Below are positions 1 to 14,911 of a stretch of 64,000 nucleotides of DNA, piece after piece (the stretch's first letter is position 1; every line of letters starts with the position of its first letter). The notes under the pieces are model-generated. The model made no database searches. It was not told the DNA's origin and saw nothing but the letters and a program-made list of their open reading frames with translations. A program made the translations under genes and the position numbers. This DNA is from Calvatia gigantea (taxonomy: Eukaryota > Basidiomycota > Agaricomycetes > Agaricales > Lycoperdaceae), in assembly GCA_025093985.1 (NCBI GenBank), contig JACAAK010000006.1, forward strand, positions 1,736,001 through 1,800,000, written 5' to 3'.

Positions 1-735
1 ACATAATCTCCGAGGAACAAATACGTCGTTTCACCAATCGGTCCCCCAACCTCAAATAGCTTCATAAGATCGTACTAAACAACCAGTACCGTCAGCACCT
101 AAGCGACCCCGAAATTGCAACCCAGCTCACATATTGTCCATGAATATCCCCACAAACTGTCCCCACAGTTAGCAAAGCCCAAAAAACACGCACATTAAGA
201 ATTGAAGTCGGCTGAGAAAACTCACCAGTCATAGGACTCGAAACTGACACCATATTCGGCTCTCTCCTTAAAACCTCTGTCGCAGTCCGCACGATCCAAA
301 TTGCGTGTTGCTCCAAAATCCTCCCCTCATTGAAAAAATGATCCTTCAAATAGCTCGCGTTGGGCATCCTCTCTCCGCGCGCATCACGCAAGAAAAATTC
401 CGCGTCTGTGGGTCTGTGTGTTGCCGGCTGGTGGACCTAAGAAAAAAACGAGAATCCAAGACATTGACAACAAAGGACAAGAGGGGATACTCAAAACATA
501 CAGATCTGATTCTCCTATCGTTCACATCCCTTCCAGGCGGTATAGGTGAAGGTGGTCCAGTCGGGTACGCTGTTTGCTGAATCCCCGCTCCACCACTGTA
601 ACTCTGGCTGGGAGATATGTTTGGTTGTTGTTGTTGTTGTTGTTGTTGTTGCTGTTGCTGTTGCTGTTGCTGCCGCTGTTGGATCTGCCTTAGCGCGTTC
701 CGCTCTTGTGCCGACGATCGCCTCTTGTTGAACAT
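1..735 (-). CDS. CNA1: Calcineurin A catalytic subunit (PP2B Ser/Thr phosphatase), N-terminal part, runs off the left edge
   Basis: Catalytic subunit of the Ca2+/calmodulin-dependent protein phosphatase calcineurin, which acts in cytosolic stress signalling. I read four exons on the minus strand: 735-502, 436-226, 156-131 and 74 to beyond base 1. Phases agree at each join. The joined protein has the family's entry region (PTDAEFF, then YLKDHFFNEGR), followed by [20 protein letters not shown], the metallophosphatase GDxHG signature that binds the active-site metals, and then TTYLFLGDY. The third exon is only 26 nt and carries most of the GDIHGQ motif. Residues about 22-37 are a run of roughly 16 glutamines, unusual for this family, in a poorly conserved N-terminal tail. 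The calcineurin B helix, calmodulin-binding and autoinhibitory segments lie outside the window. The start at 735 is the first ATG of the open frame and is less certain than the phosphatase identity. Confidence 0.93.
623..681. repeat. CAA/CAG trinucleotide microsatellite encoding polyglutamine
   Basis: On the plus strand the tract reads TTG/CTG. In the minus-strand calcineurin A frame it gives about 16 consecutive Gln codons. It has a pure CAA block next to an alternating CAG/CAA block, which suggests growth by replication slippage. Confidence 0.9.
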
Positions 736-1435
736 GATTGTTGATTGTAATCGGATGTAAGAGTCCGGTAGTAAATCTTGAACCGCAGATCAACTCTTTT
801 GTTATTTGTACTGTTGTTGGATTGAGGGGGACAGTGAAAGGTGGAAGCTGTAGTCCGAGACCCCCGCGCAATGGGCGCTGTACCGCAACCGACGAAGATT
901 GTGAAAAAAACTAGATCCAAGTTGCTGTCGTTGTCGTCGTCTGTCCCTGATTGACCAAGTGGTAACCAGGTCCTTTAGTAATGACCCCCGCAAACCACTA
1001 ATAGCTACACTCACCGCGTTTGAATAACCAATATTCCAACAGCTGATTGAAGTTTGCAGAGCAAGTTATATAAAAGGCGCTGATCTGACTTGCAACCAAC
1101 GATACACACGCACGCCGAACACATGTTTGGTAGTGTTGCGCCAGCCAGAGGCACCCATAGACGCCCGTTAGGACCCCAACCTAGGTGCCCGATAGGGCCA
1201 TAGGCCATTCACCGACATTCAAGGCGCAGGAATACTCAGAGAACGAAGTAAAGCTGTTTACAGGGTTGATCTGTGCCAAATCCTGTGCTAACCCTCTTCT
1301 TCCGGATAGCCGTCGCGCACGATGCTGCAAGGCTGTGCATGCAATGTGGATACGTACAAAACTGTCCATAATGTTATATATGGGCATCGAGTTACACATA
1401 CTCAATACATGGTTTTTTATGACTTAGATCCAACC
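736..1435. other. Intergenic: calcineurin A upstream region and ARG5,6 downstream region
   Basis: About 700 bases between the calcineurin A start and the ARG5,6 stop. I see short open frames but nothing with conserved motifs or splice support. It should hold the calcineurin promoter and 5' UTR, and the ARG5,6 3' UTR. Confidence 0.6.
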
Positions 1436-4536
<3,101 letters not shown>

Positions 4537-4909
4537 TGGAGTGAAGGAGTTATTGAGAAAAGAGGACGAAGGAAAATTGCGGCCGAGGGTGTTTGATTTA
4601 TACATATCATAACTACGAATCATATAAACACAAACACCCGCACAACCCGTGATTGCCATACCCAATTGCGTTAATCCCTCCCCTCAGCGCGCGTTCTTAT
4701 CACAGGTTTCTCCGGCGTCATGAAACTTCCTGGTCTTCCCGTCATTCACCGAGAGAGCGAAACGCTGTTGGCTGGAGCAGTGTATACATACAAAAAAGCT
4801 ATTCATACACACTAAAATGTCACAGAGTATAGTAATACAGGGGAAAAAACAGCAAGTCCCAAGCCCCACACACAGCCCAAGTATGCAATCCCAGAGAAGA
4901 TGGCCTACG
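4537..4909. other. Intergenic: ARG5,6 promoter and 3' end of the next gene
   Basis: An in-frame upstream ATG near 4605 could extend the ARG5,6 leader (MYKSNTLG...), but the targeting-peptide character starts at 4536. Nothing else is recognised here. Confidence 0.5.
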
Positions 4910-5416
4910 TCACAGCCCTTTGGCTGAAATCATCTTGACCAACACGTCCCTCCTCTTCTGCAAATGCTCCAGCTTAACAAGCTCAGCTCTCCGTTCCCTA
5001 TCAAGCTCAACGTTCTTCTTCGTCCCCCACCGCCGGATCATCATCTGCTCGCGAAGGTGGTTCTCCCAGTGCAGGTACTTCTCGGCTATCCTGTCGTACC
5101 TCAAAATCTGGTGCTTCTTGGTGATAATTTCGATCCGCTGATTTATCCGCTGCAAGCGACGAGAACACGAGGAAAGAATGTGGTCGCACGGGTTGTAATA
5201 CTTGTTCTTCAATCTCCTAATTGCGTAACGCAATTGAGCATGATTGGACCAAATCATAAAAGGCATCATCATGCCGAGTGCGAAATTCGAACACACCTTT
5301 GCCACCATCGCCTGTGCAATGCATTTCGCGACAACCTCAACCGCGACTCAACCACTCTCTTCCCAAGCTTGCTCATAGCTTTCGTCGTTGAACTCTTGTT
5401 CGACCCCGGACCACAT
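4910..5416 (-). CDS. Unknown small protein with a hydrophobic segment and basic coiled coil; in-frame TGA near the start
   Basis: I do not recognise the family. From ATG 5308 there is a clean 132-codon frame ending at 4910. It has a hydrophobic stretch (NFALGMMMPFMIWSN), then a long basic/acidic helix with heptad-like spacing (RRLKNKYYNPC, QRIEIITKKHQILRYD) and a tail ending VKMISAKGL. The same frame continues upstream without a shift to a good-context ATG at 5416, giving an acidic N-terminus (MWSGVEQEFNDESYEQAWEE). A TGA at 5350-5348 interrupts it before VAVEVVAKCIAQ. The upstream part looks coding, so the stop may be a lesion, a sequencing error or a genuine short upstream frame. No intron of normal length removes it. 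It could be an organellar or ER membrane-anchored protein, but that is only inference. Confidence 0.5.
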
Positions 5417-8400
5417 ATTGGCGACGGCGACTGGCGATGGTGATGGCGAAGGGGACAGCGCGGGGAAAGCTGAGCAAGGCGACACAAGCGACTACAACAC
5501 CTTCCGCAGCAGCCAGCTCACCAGCAGCTCCATCATCAGCCGTATCCCTGGTTCCCGCACAGTCATTTTCATTTCCACTTGTACCACTACCAACAACACA
5601 GGGCAACTCCAACACAGGCACTGCCAACGTCAACCGCTGCTGTTGTTGCTGTTGCTGCTGATGCTTCTGTTGCATCCCGCCAACCACACGTGCTACACGT
5701 TCTCCTACGACATCACGTTCTCCTTCCGCCCGTCTCCCATTCCTGTCTCCAGTACCACCCTCATTCACTATCACTGCTATCCGTGGATTGATCTGCCCGG
5801 GTTCCTTTCGCATCCAAGTGGAAGCAAGGGGGGGGGGAAAGAAGGAAGGGGACAAATTCGCGCGCGATCAAACGAGATCGGGGTAAAATCAAAGGCGGAA
5901 AGAACCAAGAAAGAAGATCTCTGAGGCCGAAGAGGAACGGAAGAAAAATCAAAGATGAGAGAGGGCCTTAGAACAAAGATGGGACGAGATGGGATAGGGG
6001 GAGAGGGAGGAACGACAAAGGTTGTCAACGGCCGCGATAAATACAGTTCTCCGGGCGCGGAAGTCCTACAACCAAAAAAAAACTAATTAGATCCCTGCCA
6101 TAGCGGAAGCACCCCTGCCGTATACCAAAAAAAAAAAAATAGGCCAGGTGCTCTGCCGAGAAGATCCGAACGCACCTTAAAAAAAGCACCTTCCAGCCGC
6201 ACAGCAAAGGGGAAGCAAGCAAAGTCACAAAGCACCTGATCCCAAATGGAACCTCTAAATCAACTCCCCAATACGCTTCTTTTTCTAATGTATCAACGAA
6301 ACTGCGAATCTGATCGAGACACACCGCCTCGGCGCTAAAATAGACCTTTGGGCGTTTGGTGTTTGACCCCGGAAGCTGTGTGGGGGACCGAGTAACAGGC
6401 CCGTGTACGTGTGTGTGTGTTATTTGGGAATCAGGGCGTGTGCGCATGGGGACCCCCACTCCCTTTTATGCTGGGTGTGGGTGACACAGTGACTCGGAGT
6501 GACTGATTTTGTGATTTTTTGATCTCTGGGCAGATTTCTCGTATGATATCACAGGGATACATATCACCTTGACACCCAGTTCCGGTACGGTCCGGATGCA
6601 TTTGTATATGTGTTTGTTGAATCGCTGGGGAGAGCTTCAACGCTGCCAACGATGAGAGGGCCCTGGTGATGCATCACACAGAGTAGATATATGTAGAGTC
6701 TGTTGTATTTACGGCCGGAGCCTGGAAGGTCTAAGCAACCTGCTTTTGGCATTGTTTCCCAGGCCACATATAACGTCATCAGCTACACAGCGAATGGTGA
6801 CAATAAACATGGAGCTGCTAAGACCGAGGACCGCTCGCATTCTCCAATGTTATTGAATTTAAAAGTACGCACCGAGTTGGCCAGTAGGTCAAAGGAGGCC
6901 GTGTTCGAGGGTTATTGTCCATTCTGGTCCATTGTGAATGTTACCCACTGAACTTAGGAATTCTTCCATTCCTTTTCATTTCATGCAAGTCCGTGCGCCG
7001 AGGCGAACGGTGCATTTGTCCCTTCAAGGCTATTCGTTCCCAATCTTTCATCGGAAATGTTTTCTTTTCCTCGGATTGGGACGAATTCGATTTCTTGAGT
7101 GACCATACCAGACTTCTTTTGCGCTTCCAGGATCGTTAAAACTTATAGAAGTCGAGAAGCCGCGCAAGAGTGACAGTACATCTTTGAAATTTTTGACCAT
7201 TGTGGTGCATCCCTGCCCAAGGGCGATAGTACCTTTCGATTCATTTTGAGTATTTTCACTGCTTGCCCGGCGTAACATTCTGTCGCTCTGTAGAAGTTCA
7301 ATTCCGTGTGTCAAAAATATATTATACGAACACAGTTCTACTTATGTCGCTGAAATTTTGAAATCAGACTCTCTCGCGCATTCTGACAAGTTTTCAGAGC
7401 TCGACGCCCAGGCTAAAACGCTCCAAGAGTATTGGACATGTATCGCCTAACAGTAAGTATGGCACTTGCAGTTTTGCTAAAATTCCGCTCCGGAAAACGG
7501 AAATTATTCGTGATGGCGTCAAGAAATGTGGTTTTGATAACCTTCTTCGACACACTTGAGGCCTTGAGGTCTAATAGTACCCATCCGCGTTTGCGTGTGT
7601 ACCAGCCAAGCCCCGCAGTCGCGGAAGAGGTTCCAAGCCCGGATCAACATCAACAATGCAACATTTGATGTGCGATGTTGATGCTAAGCTCCATGAACCT
7701 CATTTCCTAGGCCTCCAGTCACACGCAGTGGGCGGCGTCTGCCATCTCTTGCCAAGCAATACTGATAGGCGAATAAATCGCAGGAACGTCGGAGGACATT
7801 ACACAACCAAAGTCAATAACACGCTGTAAAGCCCGCGAATCGTGCGTTGCGGAAGGCCAAAAATGGTGACAGAGATTAGAGCGGAACGCAAGGACCTATC
7901 CGGATTGGTTGGCCGCAACGCTTCAAAATTAGACTCTCCGTGACCTGGGTGTGGCCTTACAAACTTTGGGTAAAATCAAATATCCGTTAACGCGATAAAA
8001 CCGGACAATTCAGTGGTGCAACCCAATCTCAATAAACGCCACCAACGCAGCAGAACAACTGGTGCAAACAAACAAGCATAGCGCTGAGACCTTCGAGTGC
8101 AGAACTTGTCGGACTGATTATTTTGTGTTGTTCCAACGCTCTTCTTGCCCAGGCGCAACAGGATTTGGCACGCTGGGCTTATTCTTCTATGAAGCGTTGG
8201 CAGGCTTCGCTGCTTGTGGAGCTTTGAAGCTTTTGACACGGCCGGTGCAAGTGAGGCTCTGACTCGGAGCAGACTTCTAAACAGGCCCGGATCGTTCGAA
8301 GTTGAGCCGACGGCTGTCGTACCTGATGACACGACAGAAGGCGGGATTCCCTGCTTAGGCCCTAGACCTTAGGAAGGGGTATGCTTGTATGATTGATTAG

Positions 8401-8691
8401 GATCTAGATTTCTTTATTACGCGCCAGGGTCTGAGATCGGCGCGGTGGGGGGGGGGGGCGTAATAAGTATGCTAGGACCTTCAGGCTACGAAACGGGAAT
8501 ACTATGAAGGGGGGTTATTGTGTTTTGGCATGACGTCTCGGCGGATTTGGCGTTGGGACTGTCATTGGATCTGTGATAGACTCTTCCGACAGTATAACTT
8601 TAAACCGTTTGCCTCGGTTTCTGGTGGTCCCTGGCTTTCCCCCTCCCCGGTTTCCTCGTTCCCTCTTTTTCTACTCTTTTATCTCCCATCC
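5417..8691. other. Long region without a convincing gene
   Basis: Contains a CTG/TTG-rich tract near 5636-5665 that makes low-complexity frames on both strands. There is an A-rich minus-strand frame at 6025-6459 with a protein-like stretch (LDQIRSFVDTLEKEAYWGV) but no recognisable family or clear splice partners, and several short frames to 8332. A 12-base G tract is at 8447-8458. The last few hundred bases should be the O-methyltransferase promoter, with a pyrimidine-rich leader at about 8635-8690 just before its ATG. Confidence 0.45.
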
Positions 8692-11600
8692 ATGACTTTC
8701 TCTATCCTCAGAGCCCTCCACGGCATCATCGGCGATGCTCTGGACGAAATAGAAACAGTATACACGTGCCATGGGTCGCAGTATAAGTCTTCTACGGGCA
8801 ATGGCAACAACAACAGTGCATCAGGGGGGTCACCGCGTTCGCCGCGTAATGATAATGGCGACGGTGCAACTCGTGCTCAACCTAGCCATCGTCATACTCT
8901 TTCAAAAGGCTCTCTATCCAAAGTTTACGCGTCACCCCCACCATCGCCGTGTATCAAGACAGAGCACTCTGCCGGGCCAGCACCAAAGCCCCGTCTCGAT
9001 TTTCCTTCCCTCGATGCCGCTTGTGATCCTTCCTCCCTGTCGGAAACGCTGACTCAACACCCTGATGTCATCTCTGCGACAAACCGTATTATTGCAGCTT
9101 GTGGCCAGATGGCGGCCACACTCCAGACACCATTTATGACGCTATGTGATGCAATCATGCAGGTGAGGCCCCGCCCTACGTATCTTGTGTTGTCGACAGT
9201 TCGCTAATTTCCTTTGGAATTTTTAAGTATCATCTCCCTTCATGTATGCGCCTTTTTGAGGCTTCAAATACTCCTGAGATATTACGAGAGGCAGGACCTT
9301 CAGGGTTGCACGTAGACGTTATCTCCGAGAAGACCGCAGTTGAGAAGACCAAGCTGGGTGCGCATGAGTGCTGTTATCTACCCCTAAGCTCGTCGCTAAC
9401 ATTTGTACACCTAGCTCACATTTTGCGCCTCCTCGCGACGCACCACATTGTTAGAGAAGTATCACCGGATATCTTCGCGTTGAATAGGATATCATCCACG
9501 ATTGATACCGGGAAGGATTTCCGGGATTTGCAGAAATGGGCTGCAGAAGGAATGTGAGTGAATCCCCAGATCTCTTCTTTTTTTCTACGTGTTATAAGGA
9601 CTCTGACACATGGTGATAGGCCAGAAAAGAAGTACGAGAATACGTCTGGTCTTGCAGCCTTTGTCGGTCTTTGGTAGGTCCGCCACGCTCCAACATGGTG
9701 TCATTTACCTATTTATTTCGTTCGTAGTACGGATGAAATATTCAAGTCATCTGCGTTCTTGACAGAAGCTTATCTGCTGTCATCCTCGAAGGCTACAAGG
9801 GCGGCTACGGACCCCACAAAAGCCCCTTTCTGTGTCGCCTTTGGCACGGTCGAGTCACAGACTGAGTTCTTCGGGTGGCTCGAGGGTCACGCTGAGCTAC
9901 AGCCGCCGCGCCACCCCTACCCGACAGAGGATGCGAGGTACTTACTACTCTTATTTCTCGTAACACTTAGGTGTATGCTCATGTTACTTGTCAGGTCTGA
10001 AACAGAACAGCGTGTATTAAATACCCCCGGCAAGACCCAAGATACCAACCATTTTGCCCGTGGAAATCCAGGATCGGCATCAAGCCATGTTAAATCCAAT
10101 CCTAACCGTTTTCGCCTGGAGCGTTTCGGAAAAGCGATGTCTAGTACTTCCGCTTGGGAGACGCCCGATGCCATATTAAATAGTGAGAGATTATCTCATC
10201 TACTTCTCTAATCGAGATTAACTTGATCATATGCGCCGTTCTAGGCTTTGACTGGCATTTGTTACCTCGGGGTAGTCTCGTCGTTGATGTTGGTGGTGGT
10301 GTTGGGTCTACGAGCATGCTTCTCGCCAGAGCTTTTTCAGGCGAAATGGACCTTGGTTTGAAGTTCGTCATTCAGGATCGACCAGGCGTTACTGAGATAG
10401 GCAAAAAGGTAAACCCTTTGCTTGATATCATCGGCTTCCCCGTTTCGTTGACGTTCTCTGGCCCGTAACAGACCTGGAAGGCCAAGTGTCCCGAGTTTCT
10501 CGAGAATGGGACCGTACGTTTCCAAGGTGATGTTTTACTTCCCTGCCATTCATCTACCTCGTCACTCAAAGCTCCTCCTCTTAGCACACGATTTCTACAC
10601 ACCTCAACCTATCAAACACGCTGAAGTTTTCTTACTTCGAGTTGTCATCCACGATTGGCCCGATCACTTCGCCCGTCAGATACTGTTACATCTGAGAGAA
10701 GCAGCCACACCTAATACCAAGCTTCTCCTCGGTGATTTTATACTTCCTTTGGCATGCGCATATGAGACTGGTGGAGACGAGCTCTTAGAGGGCATTCAGG
10801 GCGTTGAGAGTCTGTTCGCTCCTCCGCCCTTGCTCCCGAATTTCGGGAAAGCGAATTCTATGGCGTATTGGATGGATTTGACGGTACGCTGCTCACAAGC
10901 GTTCACATACAACAGTAAATGGGGGATGGAGGCTAATGATAGTTTTTTATAGATGGGAGTCGTGTTTAACGCACAAGAGCGGACGTTACAGGAAATCGTC
11001 AAGTTGGCGGCGTCTGCTGGATGGAAGGTGACAAGGGTCACGAAATGCTCAAGGTCGCTCTTTGGATATATTGTTGCCGTCGTGGACACTATACCTCCCC
11101 AACCTTACGGCGGTTCCCGCAGTGTTGGCATCCAACGCGACCCTCCCGTAGCGGTCGACAACCAATCTCCGGGTCAAGGTAGGCACGACGAGCGGGACTT
11201 GATCGAGCCCTCATCTTTACAGTATGGTACTCCGGCATTTGATACCGATACTCAGTTATCGTTCGCCCAAGAGGTTTCGGAACGATTTGACGGAGGTGAA
11301 GCCTCCAGTCCCAAACCGTGGACGATGGAGTCAAGAATGGCGGTTTCCTACAGACCGACCTCCGTAGAGCGTGCCGCCACAGTGGCGCCTGTTCTGTCTG
11401 TTAAGAAGAGACCTTCTCCGCTTTCCTTGGTATCTTCTACTTCTCCTCGGGTCGAACCCGTCTCTTCTTCAAGCCCAGCTTCCCGATCCCCAGGGGAGAA
11501 AACCATGTCTAGATGGGGCTCTTTAATGAATCTGCGCGCACTTGCTGGTGGTATCAGGTCCTCACAGGACACCGTCAAGTCCCCGATCACCGCTTGCGCC

Positions 11601-12273
11601 GACGTCCCCTCGCAAATTCCTTCTACCCAGGTCGTCGCTTGCCCAGTTGCGTTCGGATCAGGATCGGCAACAAGGCCATACTACCACCGCTCCGGGCTCA
11701 TCTCCGCGAAGTTTTATCCCCGTCAGATGTGGATCTGAGACGACATTACCTTCTTTGGCTTCCTGCGCTGCCCAGAGTCCCGGCGGCGGCGCCAAAACGA
11801 GTATTCCACCATCACCTTCGCCACACGCCAAAGCCCCCCACAGACCGACGATACAAGAATCGCAGAACAGGACGGTTGCTCACAAACCGTCTTTCACGGA
11901 AATGCAGCCACAACAGTCATCGCCCTCCTCGTGGCGGAAAGCCAAAGCCGTACCTGTTCCGTCGCCCTCGCGAGAGTCGAAGCTTCAAAGGATCAAAAGC
12001 GTGCCGAGTCTCCTGGCGAAGGTTAGACAACAGCCTTCTGCTAGTAGCCTGGGATTTGAAGACCAAAATGGACCCCCGTCCCCTCCCTCTCGTGGGGATG
12101 GTTCGGGAGGGGATTGTTCCATTCCCGATCGGGTGAAGTGTGGCATCAGGGTCCGACCAGGGAGGGAGGACATTTTGATGCCGGAACGGTTTTCTGAGGT
12201 CTCGCCGCTTGCCGGTGTTCGGGTTCGTGATATTATTGGGAAGCGGGGTTGTGAAGAGTCTCGGAAGTCGTGA
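8692..12273 (+). CDS. SAM-dependent O-methyltransferase (COMT-like) with long Ser/Pro-rich C-terminal tail
   Basis: Transfers a methyl group from S-adenosylmethionine to a hydroxyl group of an unknown small substrate. Exons: 8692-9162, 9228-9357, 9415-9553, 9620-9673, 9728-9937, 9995-10182, 10245-10408, 10472-10526, 10585-10883 and 10953 onward; phases agree at every join. The N-terminal half has the plant-type dimerisation/winged-helix region (LAHILRLLATHHIVREVSPD, then RFRLERFGKAM). The catalytic domain has the glycine-rich SAM loop LVVDVGGGVGSTSML and the RVVIHDWPDHFARQILLHL segment with the HDW catalytic motif. It closes with ERTLQEIVKLAASAGWKV and FGYIVA. After residue about 620 the protein is low-complexity Ser/Pro/Arg. 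The frame of the last exon stops at 11738 (831 residues), but another frame from about 11560 to 12273 has the tail character of this family (KLQRIKSVPSLLAK). A short intron or one-base error near 11550-11680 could join them. Core certain, tail uncertain. Confidence 0.88.
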
Positions 12274-13014
12274 ATGCTTGTGGATGGGGACTGGTAAGAG
12301 AGGTCGGCTGAACGCTTCGGCCTTTGCTTTTATTTAGTCTTTGGCATCTCATGGATTGTGGTTTAAATGAGGTGATCGGCCATATCGTGTTTCTTGCTCA
12401 CTTTTTTATTCGTACTTTATGCTTTTTTATATGCCTGCTAAATTTACACAATGGTATGCTCGCCGATGTAATACCTCCATTTGTGGTACAATATTACCCC
12501 TCACATATTGGAAGAGCTGCAGGGAGAAGAAACCGTACGGCGAGTCTGGCGGATCGCTCTTTGTGGGAAACTAGCTAACGAGAGGGTGACTGGGGGGTGA
12601 AGATTGCGACGACGCGTTGGTACATGCAGGAATCGGTCTGTGGTTAATGCGTACCAACGAGTGAGGGCCGGAACTCGGATTCTAGGATCTAGGAGAACTC
12701 AGCAACATTCACCCGCTGACGCCACTCCTGTCTATTGAAGACCGGCTAACGCGTCTACTCTGCGCGATAGCTTCCGCTATTTCCATTTTTGTGGTTCACA
12801 GCCCAAACACTGCGGCAACTGCCAGGAAATCGTACCATTATAAGGAACCACTTCATCGAAGGGAAAGACTGCAATACCCCATTGACGATAAACCGATGCA
12901 AATGACAGAATGAATTATGAAAAGTTTGCTGCAAGGTTCAGCGTCGGCTGGGTTCGTGATGGGTGTTCAAGTGGTGACCTACGAGTACTTTTGCAGTGCT
13001 AAGTATACAGACGA
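12274..13014. other. Intergenic between convergent O-methyltransferase and RRP7 genes
   Basis: Two genes converge here, so it should hold both 3' UTRs. Short open frames only; no recognisable coding or RNA feature. Confidence 0.6.
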
Positions 13015-14010
13015 TCAATAGGGATTGAATCGCCTTGAAGCTTTCAGTTTTTCGACTTTAGCTTTGTCTTCTTCCCACTTTCGTTTCAAGTCCAACAGCG
13101 CTACAAAGTAATCTCAATGAACAGAAGGGGGAAATATCACACCGCAGTTAGGCGTACCTTTCCTCTGTTTCTCCGCCTTTTGGAATGCATAGAATCCTTC
13201 CTTCTCCTTCTTTTCCTTCTTGTTGTTACGTGATCTTGTTTGTCCGGTTTGTTGGAACTTCTTGCTCGCCACTGCGACACCGCCGCCGAGCGTCTGACCA
13301 TAAGCGCCACCTCTTGTAACAAGAGTAAATCCATCCTCGTCCACGATAGCTTCACCCTTGCGATACTGTGAGTTTTGCTTCGCCTTGGTTAATTCGTACT
13401 CGTATGCCTCGATATAAGTGTCCGCATGCTCCTGGACGACATCTAATGGTGGTCGCAGAGAATCATACAACGCGAGGTAGTGTGCTAGACCAGTAGGTTC
13501 TTCTGTCATGGGCCAGGACCGGGGCTTTGATAGTGAATTCACTGCACGGTCGAGTGAAGAGGAATCTAGAAAGATAATGTAGGCCAATTCCCCAGTTTTG
13601 CGTAAGGTGCGCAATGGAACGGATGGAAGAGGTGTGGTTTTAGGTGCCTCCTCCTTTGAAACCTTCCGCCGTTTTTTTGTTTTCTCTCCTTCGACTTCCG
13701 TATCTTCTTGATTATCCTCTTCCTCCTCTTCTTCTTCATCCTCATCGTCTGTGTCATGGCCTAATTCTTGCACATTATCCATGCCAAACACGACCTTCTC
13801 CACCGTCCCTGCACTCTTAAATAATTGAACCAAACCTCGTTCCGTAGCGTCTGGCGGTACGTTCACTAGGAAGAGTGTTCGTCCCTCAGGCAGGCCATCG
13901 TTCTTCTTTTTCGATCCGGTATGTGCGCGTGCATATATGTAATGGGTTGCAGAGACAGAGTATGCGATAGGAATTGGAGTAAACCCACTGATGACTGTGG
14001 GGTTGCCCAT
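13015..14010 (-). CDS. RRP7: Ribosomal RNA-processing protein 7 (Rrp7)
   Basis: Nucleolar factor of the small-subunit processome, needed for 18S rRNA maturation. Two exons: 14010-13158 and 13100-13015 (phase 1), 312 residues. The N-terminus (GFTPIPIAYSVSATHYIYAR) and the RRM-like fold with GRTLFLVNVPPDATERGLVQLF match Rrp7. A central acidic insert of Asp/Glu repeats plus a basic block (EKTKKRRK) is typical of nucleolar proteins. The C-terminal Rrp7 domain runs from EDGFTLVTRGG through a Lys/Glu-rich helix, and the small last exon ends LKASRRFNPY, the diagnostic terminus. Start chosen at 14010 because homologues begin near this GF-x-P-I motif. Confidence 0.92.
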
Positions 14011-14911
14011 GGCCAGTGCTATCGCGGTTGCGTTATTTCAGAAAAGTCAAATCCTTTGACGCCCAGTATTCGATGTTTGGTTCGCAGAGATTTACCAAAT
14101 AGAGAGCTTTGACTGCCATCCAAAAATAGCAAGGTATGTACCCGATTTATTGCAGTCACTGCCCTCTCCGCGAAAGACAAGTTACAACACAGCATCCTGG
14201 ATCAACGTGTTTGTCGATAATTATGCGCTATGAAAAATGGACGCATGGTACCAGGTGATACCCCGTGGTATCACGGAACTATCAACCTGATCAACTTGTC
14301 CTTCCTTCAAAATTCCGAACACTGACAGACTGCACCGCAGCACGGACATTTTAACCGAGCCCTCCCAATCATTCGCGCCAAAATGACTCGTTCTTTCATT
14401 ACCAACAGGAATGGAGGGTGCTATAATAGACCAATTTGCCCACAGGTGTCCCGGCGATGACGACTCGTGGTCAAATGGGGCATGAGTCCCCGAGTCACCA
14501 CTGTTATAGGGCCGCTGTCTACGGAGTACTACGGAGTATCAGGGAGAACGGGTTGTCCTGAGGGGTCCAAAGGGGAATGGGGTACCACCCCACGCACGAG
14601 CCTGGAGAGCGTTTATCAAGTGGGCGTATGATTGTTCGCCGCCACCCAACTCTCTTTCCCCACCCCCACCCCCACCTACTGACTGCTGAGCTTGGAGGGG
14701 TTCGCCCCCGCCCATAACGCTCGAGATCCTCGATTAACTACTATCCCCTCGCATTCCACTGCGCACTGGACTAGAACCTTTGACAACTGACGCTGTGCCC
14801 ACCGTCACCGAATACTGCTGTGCTTCTACCTGAATCTCCGACGCCACACCCCGTTTACCTGCTTGACATCCAATTCACTCACAAAACCCTCACCAAAGAT
14901 CTGAGTAATAC
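14011..14911. other. Intergenic between divergent RRP7 and F-box genes (bidirectional promoter region)
   Basis: 900 bases with no coding signal. Contains a CCCCCA-type repeat at about 14658-14677, a twice-repeated TACGGAGTA-like motif at 14519-14538, and a C/A-rich leader before the F-box start. Confidence 0.5.

Noticed and set aside
5373..5924. Overlapping open frames on both strands with Gln or Leu runs near 5640
   Set aside because: Low-complexity CTG/CAG tract opens several frames; no conserved motif or splice support.
11513..12136. Third-frame open reading over the O-methyltransferase tail
   Set aside because: Arg/Pro-rich by-product of GC-rich Ser/Pro codons; the neighbouring frame to 12273 fits the family better.
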